A stretch of 58,947 nt of DNA from Saprospiraceae bacterium (GTDB lineage: Bacteria > Bacteroidota > Bacteroidia > Chitinophagales > Saprospiraceae). Of the stretch, positions 52,511 through 58,947 are shown in pieces. The notes under the pieces are model-generated. The model was not told the origin of the DNA. It saw nothing but the letters and a program-made list of their open reading frames with translations, and did not search any database. The stretch lies in assembly GCA_020629035.1 (NCBI GenBank), contig JAHDEC010000025.1, forward strand, positions 1 through 58,947, read 5' to 3'. Position numbers and translations under genes: made by a program. Within the stretch, counting starts at the first letter, position 1; the number at the start of each line of letters is the position of its first letter.

Positions 52511-53147
52511 ATGAAAAATATATACACTACTTTTCTTGATTTTCGGACTCCAAATTGGATCTAGTCAAGGCTCTATTGCACCGAGTTTAAACCAAACACA
52601 AAAACCAGACTACAAGTATTCGATACTGACTACTTGGCTTAGTTTTTCCAATGTTGGTAATCCAGCAACGAATACCCAACATTATGAATTAAGGTTTGCC
52701 TACCAACTGACTCCTAAGGATCAGATTGGAGTTAAATTAGCAACTTGGAAATTGTTTATGCCTTTAGGTATTGACCTTTGGGATGAGGCATTTTTAGATA
52801 AAGCCTATTTTTTTCCTGGTAGACTTAGAGAAACTGGAATAGGTATTACCTACCAACGAAAATTATGGAAAGGATTGTTTGCCACACTAGAAATAATGCC
52901 TTTGCTAACGGAATACATAGATGATAGTGGCAACTTATTAAGCAAAGGCTTCAAGGTTTACAATTCTTATCATTTAGGTTATCACATTCCGCTCTTTAAG
53001 CAAGGAAGATTTTTTATTGAACCGCAACTACATGTTAATCATTGGCCAATAAATAATGATGTGCATGCAGATTTTAAAGTACTAGAAAATCAGTGGGATG
53101 AGTTTTTCTTAGTGGAGCCTAATTTATATTTGGGTGTTAAATTTTAG
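52511..53147 (+). pseudogene. Outer-membrane protein gene with one-base frameshift at the start
   Basis: The main frame (from 52536 to the stop at 53147) encodes a barrel-like protein of about 203 residues (HYELRFAYQLTPKDQIGVKL, TYQRKLWKGLFATLEI, FFIEPQLHVN, LYLGVKF). The ATG at 52511 is one base out of frame. If one A is dropped from the AAAAA run at 52514-52518, the protein reads MKIYTLLFLIFGLQIGSSQG, a complete signal peptide. The shift is therefore a recent mutation, a switchable homopolymer or a sequencing error. Otherwise translation would have to start at TTG 52536 without a full signal. Confidence 0.7.
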
Positions 53148-53287
53148 CTCATAGAACTAAAAATAGTGGCTAGTTATCATTCTAAATTATCAACTGCTTA
53201 GAAAATGGTTTTATCCATTCAATTTAGCTAACTTCATAAGCATAACACCTTAGTCTAGCGACAGATAATTAAGAAAGCAAAAGCACC

Positions 53288-54256
53288 ATGAATAAAAAAT
53301 TCCAAGCACTTTTTGACCCGGAACAATATCATGGTTGGGGAAAAACTAAAAAATACTTTGAAGGCTGGTACTATAAAGTCATCAGTGCTGATGAATCCAA
53401 AGCTTTTGCTTTTATACCAGGCATTGCGATGGATGAGTCAGGAAATAAACAAGCCTTTGTCCAAGTGCTAGATGGTAAAAAATTAACCGCAGCATATGTA
53501 AAATTTGAAGCTGATGAATTCAGACCTCAAGCAGGAATATTCAAGGTAGCCATTGGCAACAATTCTTTTTCAAAAAAAGAAATTAAGCTTAACCTTCCAA
53601 AGGTGAAAGGAAAACTTCAATTCGAAAATCAGGTACCTTGGTCTAGTTCGTGGTATTCTCCGGGTATTATGGGACCCTTTTCTTTTGTTCCTTTTATGCA
53701 ATGTTATCACGGCATTTTAAGTATGAATCACAACATACAAGGAAGCTTAGCTATTGCAGGTGAGGAAGTGGATTTTTCTGGAGGAAAAGGCTATATGGAA
53801 AAGGATTGGGGAAGGTCTTTTCCAAGTGCTTACATATGGATGCAAAGTAACCACTTTTCGAATGATGGAATATCGATTAAGTCTTCAGTGGCAAAAATCC
53901 CTTGGCTTGGTAGTACCTTTGTGGGGTTTATTGCCGGTGTTTGGTTGTATGATCGTTTAATTGAGTTCACCACCTACAATTTTACAAAACTCCGAAAATC
54001 ATATGCCGATGAATCTAAGGTTGAAATCGTTTTAGAAAACCGAAAACATCGTTTGGTCATCACTGCTCATCGTTCAGATACCACAAAGTTAGCTTCACCT
54101 ATTTTAGGCTTCATGGATGGACGAATAGAAGAAAGTATGACTTCTACCATCGACGTTTTATTAGTTGATAAAAGAAACAAAAAAGTATTATTAGATGATA
54201 CTGGTAGAAATGCTGGTTTAGAAGTTGCTGGAAATATTGAGGAGATAATGATTTAA
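53288..54256 (+). CDS. Tocopherol-cyclase-like protein
   Basis: The 322-residue protein begins HGWGKTKKYFEGWYYKV and AFIPGIAMDESGNKQAFVQV, with GYMEKDWGRSFPSAYIWMQSN in the middle, the conserved pattern of tocopherol cyclase-like proteins. Plant and cyanobacterial members close the chromanol ring. In heterotrophic bacteria the family is widespread and its role unassigned, probably a hydrophobic-ligand binding or cyclising protein. No signal peptide. It appears monocistronic. Confidence 0.85.
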   Translation: MNKKFQALFDPEQYHGWGKTKKYFEGWYYKVISADESKAFAFIPGIAMDESGNKQAFVQVLDGKKLTAAYVKFEADEFRPQAGIFKVAIGNNSFSKKEIKLNLPKVKGKLQFENQVPWSSSWYSPGIMGPFSFVPFMQCYHGILSMNHNIQGSLAIAGEEVDFSGGKGYMEKDWGRSFPSAYIWMQSNHFSNDGISIKSSVAKIPWLGSTFVGFIAGVWLYDRLIEFTTYNFTKLRKSYADESKVEIVLENRKHRLVITAHRSDTTKLASPILGFMDGRIEESMTSTIDVLLVDKRNKKVLLDDTGRNAGLEVAGNIEEIMI

Positions 54257-54309
54257 ACTCAGACGTTTTGATATAATTTTAAATAGCCTTATCTTCTAGC
54301 AAAAATCAA

Positions 54310-54927
54310 ATGAACAACCCAGTAATTCCTATCAATGGCGGTTTTCTTTTCAAATCATTTATGTTTAAGGGTGACGAATTTTGGCTAAGCTCCAATGAGG
54401 TAAAATCGGCTGAAAAGTTTGAAGCAGCGAAAGATAGAACAGGCATACGAAAATCAGTTGAGATTTTTGAATCTAGTAAAATTCAGGATATATCTTTCAA
54501 TGAATCATCAAATACCATTAAGCTCAGCTATTTCAATAAAAAAGAGAAACTTAAAAAGTTAGATTTAAAGTTCAATGATAGTAAGCAAGCAACTCTTTAC
54601 GGCAATTACTTGGGCGAGCAATTGGCGATGTCTAAATCTTCTATCCAGGAACAAAAAACCAAACCGCTCCTAATTAATGCAGGCTATTTAGTGATAGCTG
54701 TGGGCTTGACCATCTTTCTTGGATTTATAGATGATGCTTCTTCTTTTGAAGATGTGGGTAGCACCAGGAAAACAAAGGCAAACGCAGCCTTGATGGTTTT
54801 CTTATATAACACCATTGGTCAGACAGGCATTATAATTATTGGAACACTGATCTCCCTATTTGCAGCATACCAATTGTATAAACGATATAAGAATCCAACC
54901 AACAACGTACTATTTACAAAACAATAG
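54310..54927 (+). CDS. Membrane protein with soluble N-terminal domain, unknown
   Basis: I do not recognise it. The 205-residue protein has a soluble N-terminal region of about 115 residues with beta-rich, charged sequence (FLFKSFMFKGDEFWLSSNEV, NTIKLSYFNKKEKLKKLDLKFND) that could be a GRAM/PH-like fold. Two membrane helices follow (about 120-140 and 170-192). It lies 53 bases behind the cyclase-like gene. Confidence 0.65.
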   Translation: MNNPVIPINGGFLFKSFMFKGDEFWLSSNEVKSAEKFEAAKDRTGIRKSVEIFESSKIQDISFNESSNTIKLSYFNKKEKLKKLDLKFNDSKQATLYGNYLGEQLAMSKSSIQEQKTKPLLINAGYLVIAVGLTIFLGFIDDASSFEDVGSTRKTKANAALMVFLYNTIGQTGIIIIGTLISLFAAYQLYKRYKNPTNNVLFTKQ

Positions 54928-54964
54928 GGTTGTAGAGTCTACAGTCTCTAGAGGCCTTTTTTTA
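54928..54964 (+). terminator. Probable intrinsic terminator
   Basis: GGTTGTAGAG and CTCTAGAGGCC pair imperfectly (G-U pairs and one bulge) and are followed by a run of T at 54957-54963, just after the stop of the membrane protein gene. Confidence 0.5.
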
Positions 54965-54982
54965 ATTTAAAAAATCAAAACA

Positions 54983-55318
54983 ATGAAAAATACACTTGCT
55001 GTGTTATTAGTTATCGCTAGCTTATTGCTGGCTTGTTCATCTAGTATGACATTCGAAGAACAAATTATCAATGACTTAGCTACAAAGCTTCCGAGTGGAA
55101 CATGTGATAATTATCCAAAAGGAACAATAATATCAAATATTAAGGTAGGAGAAATTGTGGATATTGGTTTAGATGGGATGACTGATGTATCTTATTCATT
55201 GACCTATGAGATAAAGGGTATTAAAAAAGATACTTCAAGTGCAATGCTTTATTTGAAACGAGGATCCCAATATCACTTGGCAGTCATGGGTTGTGATTCT
55301 GACCTTACCAATAAATAG
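54983..55318 (+). CDS. Small lipoprotein, unknown
   Basis: The 111-residue product has a lipoprotein signal ending LLLAC (Cys18) and a short beta-rich domain (SGTCDNYPKGTIISNIKV, TDVSYSLTYEIKG). No family is recognised. Its start lies shortly after a probable terminator, so it is likely transcribed separately. Confidence 0.7.
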   Translation: MKNTLAVLLVIASLLLACSSSMTFEEQIINDLATKLPSGTCDNYPKGTIISNIKVGEIVDIGLDGMTDVSYSLTYEIKGIKKDTSSAMLYLKRGSQYHLAVMGCDSDLTNK

Positions 55319-55608
55319 AAGATAGACAAATGGCCAACTAAACAAGTAGATGTAATAAGCGAAGTCTTCTAGATTAAAGCTTAGCATAATTATAGTATTA
55401 GAACCTATAATTACAATTTTAATAGCACATCTATAGGCTGATCTAACCTTAGGCGTTGAGAACATATCTTCCTTAATTGGAGACAAAGGCTTATCATCAT
55501 ATGATAGATAAACAAAAATTCAATTTGTCATTTAATCATAAATGAATTTTTTTGTTAATTTGATTTTTGTTTTTTTTAATAACCTCTTATATACTATTAA
55601 AAAAGAGT
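55319..55608. other. Intergenic region with possible minus-strand gene remnant
   Basis: No confident gene. The minus strand is open from about 55519 to 55235 and encodes YLSYDDKPLSPIKEDMFS followed by two hydrophobic stretches, but only a TTG start is available and it overlaps the lipoprotein gene antisense. Confidence 0.35.
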
Positions 55609-57219
55609 ATGAAAATTTTGCAAATAGTCCCATTGTTTTTGTTGCTTAACCCTCTGACACTAAGTGCGCAAATTTTAACAGAAAGTAAGTTGCCTATTAT
55701 TATCATCAACACTGATGCTAGTGAAATTCCTGATGAACCAAAAATTCCAGGCCAAATGGGCATTATTGATAATGGCCTTGGACAAATGAATAACGTTGAC
55801 GATATTTTCAATCATTACGATGGTCATATCGGTATTGAAACACGTGGGAATTCTACACAACTTTACGAGAAAAAAACATATACTGTTGAGCTTTGGGATG
55901 AAGAACAGCATGAAATTTCAGAGCCCTTATTGGGCATGGGTAAAGAGGAGGATTGGATATTACACGCCATGGTCCTTGATAAAACTCAATTGCGTGTTCC
56001 ATTGAGTTTTGATCTTTTTAGAAAAATGGGTCATTATGCTGCTAATTATAGATTTGTTGAACTGATTGTGGACGGAGGATATCAAGGAATTTATATTTTG
56101 ACAGAAAAACTTAAAAGGGATGATGATCGTGTAGATATTGCAAAATTAGATGAGGATGACCTTGCAGGGGATTCCTTGACGGGTGGTTACATATTACGCA
56201 TTGATTGGACTTGGGATGTTGATGAGGAAGATCTTTTCGAATCCAATTATGAATCTCAAGCTGGAATTCCCATGAAATTCCAATGGTATTATCCAAAGCC
56301 TGATAAAATTCAAGCAGAACAAAAGGAATACATCAGCAATTATATGCATGATTTTGAAGACGCTATTTTTGGTGCGGACTTTACAAACGTTGACGGGTTT
56401 CGCTATACAGACTATATAGACCTAAATTCTTTTGTGGATTTTCTGCTAATAAATGAATTTACCAAAAACTCCGACGGATATAACTTAAGTACTTACATAC
56501 ACAAGGATAAAGATAGCAAAGGAGGAAAACTGACAGCAGGACCGATTTGGGATTTTGATCAATCTTATGGCTTGTCAACGATATGTTCTAGTCACATTCC
56601 TTCAGGCTGGACCTATTTGAAAAATCAGGAAGCTTGTGGAAATACAGGCACCATGCCACTGTGGTGGCAGGAGATGATGTCAGATCCTATTTTTATTAAT
56701 CGACTCAATTGTAGATGGACAGATTTTAGGAGTCGATTTTTACAAGCAGATTCTCTATTTCTCTGGATGGATACTCAGACTAGTTTTTTAGAAGAATCAC
56801 TGGATCGAAACTTTGAAAGGTGGGATTTTATAGGAAACAATATTTGGTTCGAGCCATTTCCAATACCAGAAACTTATGAAGCAGAAATTAGCTATATGAA
56901 AACGTGGATTCAAGATCGTTTGGAGTGGATGGATTCAAACATGGTCGGGAATTGTGATGATGAAATTTCTTCAATCAAAGTTGATATAAACGATCATTTT
57001 TTCTCATTTGCACCTAATCCTGCAAATGATAATATTTTGCTGTCTAACTTAAGAGGAGAAAGAATTGTAATTCATGATGCAAAAGGAAAGAAGCTAATTT
57101 CAATGTCAATTAATGAATCGGAAAAACAATTAGACCTAAGTACCTTATCTAGCGGTATATATTTTATTACGGAAGAATTGTTGGGAAATAGAATAACTAA
57201 GAAGCTAATCATTTTGTAA
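55609..57219 (+). CDS. CotH-family secreted protein with T9SS sorting domain
   Basis: The ATG at 55609 gives a proper signal peptide (ILQIVPLFLLLNPLTLSAQ). The 536-residue protein has a CotH kinase-like domain (about 20-450): LPIIIINTDA, GIETRGNSTQ, QLRVPLSFDLFRKMG, GGYQGIYILTEKLKRDDDRVDI, and GPIWDFDQSYG, the conserved metal-binding signature of CotH. It ends with a type-A T9SS sorting domain (FAPNPANDN, SSGIYFITEE, TKKLIIL). CotH proteins are atypical protein kinases in Bacillus spores, but secreted bacterial versions are uncharacterised. Confidence 0.87.
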   Translation: MKILQIVPLFLLLNPLTLSAQILTESKLPIIIINTDASEIPDEPKIPGQMGIIDNGLGQMNNVDDIFNHYDGHIGIETRGNSTQLYEKKTYTVELWDEEQHEISEPLLGMGKEEDWILHAMVLDKTQLRVPLSFDLFRKMGHYAANYRFVELIVDGGYQGIYILTEKLKRDDDRVDIAKLDEDDLAGDSLTGGYILRIDWTWDVDEEDLFESNYESQAGIPMKFQWYYPKPDKIQAEQKEYISNYMHDFEDAIFGADFTNVDGFRYTDYIDLNSFVDFLLINEFTKNSDGYNLSTYIHKDKDSKGGKLTAGPIWDFDQSYGLSTICSSHIPSGWTYLKNQEACGNTGTMPLWWQEMMSDPIFINRLNCRWTDFRSRFLQADSLFLWMDTQTSFLEESLDRNFERWDFIGNNIWFEPFPIPETYEAEISYMKTWIQDRLEWMDSNMVGNCDDEISSIKVDINDHFFSFAPNPANDNILLSNLRGERIVIHDAKGKKLISMSINESEKQLDLSTLSSGIYFITEELLGNRITKKLIIL

Positions 57220-57374
57220 AATATAAGAGACAAACTAAGTGAGTTGGTAATTCATTGACCATCGGTCAACAACAACATCTACAAATAATGTACATAGACA
57301 CAAAAAATGTCCATACACAGCATCAGTTAGGTAGTATCACTAAAAAAACCTTACACAAACCTCGCAAATATAGT

Positions 57375-58127
57375 CTACCAACAAACAAGCACATACAACA
57401 AAGCCAGCACAACAATACTCAAAAAATTTACCCAATGATTATCCACCCAATGGATACCACTAACTAGGTTTTCTCGACTACCGTGCTCCTTAATCTTTCC
57501 ACTCAAGTTATACTTCGATTGGAAAATGCTGCCTAAAACACTATCCACCAACATCCCTCCAAATCCTGCAAACCAAATCACAACTGCCAAGCTAAGAACA
57601 GCGTGGCCTAGTAAATAAGCAACAAAAGCTATGATTCCCGAACCTATAAAACCTGCTAAAGTGCCTGACCAGCTCACTCCACCTGAAAGACCAACAGCCA
57701 TTGGTTTAAAACCTACAACATCGTAAGTGGGATGCTTAAAATATTTACCAAATTCACTGCTTAGTGTATCGCTTAGAGCCACAGCGTAGCAGACAATAAA
57801 GGCCCCAAACCAAGCTGATTTTGGATAAATTGCCGAAGCTAAAACGATCAATAGGGAAGGACCTCCATTCGCTAATACCTGGACAGCTGTTCTTCCTTTT
57901 CTTTCGGCATCAGCAGGCTTATTTAGCTTGCTTGCTAAACTGCCAAGTAAAAGAAAAACAACAGGGTAGATGATGTAAGCAGGATGGAAAAAAAATAAAA
58001 TGCTTAGCCCTAATAAAATAGTCGCTAGTGCACCACTCACATTAAGAAAGTTAAGTCGTTCCAGTATGATAACGACAAGCATTAACAGTAGACTAAGAAC
58101 AATGGGCGAAACAATAAGGGTGAGCAT
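57375..58127 (-). CDS. DUF92 family membrane protein
   Basis: The 250-residue protein has six or seven membrane helices and the DUF92 motifs GRTAVQVLANGGPSLL, VALSDTLSSEFGK, GLSGGVSWSGTLAG and a C-terminal HWVDN. DUF92 includes plant VTE6, a phytyl-phosphate kinase, but the bacterial role is unassigned. It overlaps the upstream gene by one base and is the last gene of an operon starting beyond the window. Confidence 0.85.
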   Translation of the reverse strand: MLTLIVSPIVLSLLLMLVVIILERLNFLNVSGALATILLGLSILFFFHPAYIIYPVVFLLLGSLASKLNKPADAERKGRTAVQVLANGGPSLLIVLASAIYPKSAWFGAFIVCYAVALSDTLSSEFGKYFKHPTYDVVGFKPMAVGLSGGVSWSGTLAGFIGSGIIAFVAYLLGHAVLSLAVVIWFAGFGGMLVDSVLGSIFQSKYNLSGKIKEHGSRENLVSGIHWVDNHWVNFLSIVVLALLYVLVCW

Positions 58128-58651
58128 TATTCTTGGTCTATTTTTGGAAATAATTGTCGAGTGATCGAAAGATGGATGGGTAATTCCAAGGTCTGATTGA
58201 TGGCACTAAAATCATCATAGGCTGAGATTTTGTCATAACGTAAAGCTAAGCCAAACTCGAGTCGATGTTTATCATTTAACTGGTAAGCTAAGGACGTTCT
58301 ACCAAGCAATCCTATACTGTATTTAAAGCCAGGTCTAAATAAAGCAATACTATGGATCATCCCAATATCATATTGCAAACCCCAACGTTCATTAAAGGCT
58401 TTATACTTATTATATAACAAAGAAATACCCACCTGATTCCCCCAATCAATGGTTCTAAACTCCATACCTATGGCTAAAGGTCTAAAGCCAGAACGAAATT
58501 GAAAGTTATACGACTGATTGTTATCAAAAAGATCCGCTTTGTTCTGGTAAACAATTCCCAAAGCTCGTGAAGATCCCACATTAATCTGTTGAGAAGCAAC
58601 ATTGAACCAAGCCATAAAACAACATATCCCTATCGCAATTCTTAATCCCAT
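58127..58651 (-). CDS. Outer-membrane beta-barrel-like protein
   Basis: The 174-residue product has a signal peptide (ends VASQ, about residue 20) and alternating aromatic strands (LAIGMEFRTIDWGNQVGISLLYN, FRPGFKYSIGLLGRTSLAY, HRLEFGLALRYDKIS). It resembles a small barrel or acyloxyacyl-hydrolase-like protein; a Ser/His active site is not clear. It overlaps the hydrolase gene by 10 bases. Confidence 0.65.
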   Translation of the reverse strand: MGLRIAIGICCFMAWFNVASQQINVGSSRALGIVYQNKADLFDNNQSYNFQFRSGFRPLAIGMEFRTIDWGNQVGISLLYNKYKAFNERWGLQYDIGMIHSIALFRPGFKYSIGLLGRTSLAYQLNDKHRLEFGLALRYDKISAYDDFSAINQTLELPIHLSITRQLFPKIDQE

Positions 58652-58947
58652 AATGAAGCTTGTTTAAAGCGTTGTATAACTTGTGCCACAATAGAATGCT
58701 GGGCTTCTGTAGAAAGCACAGGCTCTTCTTCTTCTCCTTTTTGTTTACCGTAATCACCAAATTGGGCATGATTTCCACCTAGAATATCAAAATAGACGCT
58801 CTCATTTGGAGCAACAAAAGTTGGGAACTCACTTAATATTTGCGTACTTATTCCTTCAGGAAGCTGGTTTTGGCGCTCTAAAAAGATCGCTCTATCGTAA
58901 ATGCGATCTTCTGAAGCCGTAATAGAGAGTACTTGACCTTGAAAGTC
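58642..58947 (-). CDS. Alpha/beta hydrolase, C-terminal part (cut by window edge)
   Basis: The minus strand encodes 101 residues in frame from the window edge to the stop at 58642. The segment PNESVYFDILGGNHAQFGDYG carries the catalytic-His motif GGNHAQFG typical of a family of bacterial alpha/beta hydrolases (dienelactone-hydrolase-like). The nucleophile and acid lie outside the window. It overlaps the barrel gene start by 10 bases, so hydrolase, barrel and DUF92 form one operon. Confidence 0.75.
   Translation of the reverse strand, partial: DFQGQVLSITASEDRIYDRAIFLERQNQLPEGISTQILSEFPTFVAPNESVYFDILGGNHAQFGDYGKQKGEEEEPVLSTEAQHSIVAQVIQRFKQASLWD

Noticed and set aside
57255-57467. A 70-codon plus-strand ORF after the CotH gene
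   Set aside because: Gln/His/Asn-rich, overlaps the DUF92 3' end and has no start signal; it looks like AT-rich noise.
53288-58127. A tocopherol pathway made of the cyclase-like protein and DUF92 (VTE6-like)
   Set aside because: The two genes are 3 kb apart, on opposite strands, and no phytyltransferase, quinone methylase or hydroxyphenylpyruvate enzyme is near; both families are broad in bacteria.

Overview
The window is AT-rich DNA from a member of the Bacteroidota, most likely a Saprospiria/Lewinella-like marine or sludge bacterium (the class is an inference). Support comes from three secreted proteins with intact type-A type IX secretion (T9SS) sorting tails, a type-B T9SS tail, TAnnTTTG -7 promoter elements without strong Shine-Dalgarno sequences, a TonB-dependent receptor with a carboxypeptidase-regulatory-like N-terminus, and family markers such as DUF4293, OstA-like and BatE-like proteins. 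I saw no rRNA, tRNA, CRISPR array, insertion sequence or prophage. Most of the window is chromosomal housekeeping and envelope genes.

Layout. 0.4-12.6 kb: a dockerin/T9SS secreted protein, a membrane metallophosphoesterase, a di-heme cytochrome c peroxidase lipoprotein, DUF4293, a FAD oxidoreductase, then an OstA-like protein, a BatE-like TPR/SH3 protein and two von Willebrand A lipoproteins. 12.7-17.4 kb (minus): ribosomal L21 and an L27 carrying an unusual C-terminal extension, a double-DTG aspartic protease with PDZ, a DUF937/OmpA repeat protein and an unknown protein. 17.5-25.8 kb (plus): a Dna2-like nuclease-helicase, a low-Mr phosphatase, DPP IV, a thioredoxin lipoprotein, DUF3127 with an SSB-like tail, and a tryptophan-repeat secreted protein. 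25.9-29.0 kb (minus): Bcp, M23 peptidase, MeaB. 29.1-31.8 kb (plus): iscS, an NUMOD4/HNH protein, iscU and iscA. 31.8-37.2 kb (minus): a tightly overlapping six-gene envelope operon with a secreted YidD-like protein, then a beta-barrel lipoprotein and a head-GIN protein. 37.4-41.8 kb (plus): M43 protease, metK and a T9SS type-B protein.

42.1-46.4 kb is the most interesting block. It holds an ECF sigma factor, a predicted dual-membrane-spanning anti-sigma/beta-barrel protein, a lipoprotein, a decayed T9SS cargo gene and a lipoprotein with two RskA-like repeats. The sigma gene and the RskA-like gene share one promoter, GGCAACCCTT-N12-CATATTA, seen nowhere else in the window. This predicts an autoregulated envelope-sensing regulon. 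A 13-bp tandem duplication at the sigma start codon separates the ATG from the reading frame.

46.5-58.9 kb: a VOC protein and a DUF4287/DUF5655 protein; a TonB-dependent receptor and a membrane LytTR regulator separated by three 20-bp direct repeats that look like the LytTR operator; DoxX; a Crp-like regulator; a barrel protein with a one-base frameshift at its start; a tocopherol-cyclase-like protein; small membrane proteins and lipoproteins; a CotH/T9SS protein; and a minus-strand operon of an alpha/beta hydrolase (cut by the window edge), a barrel protein and DUF92.
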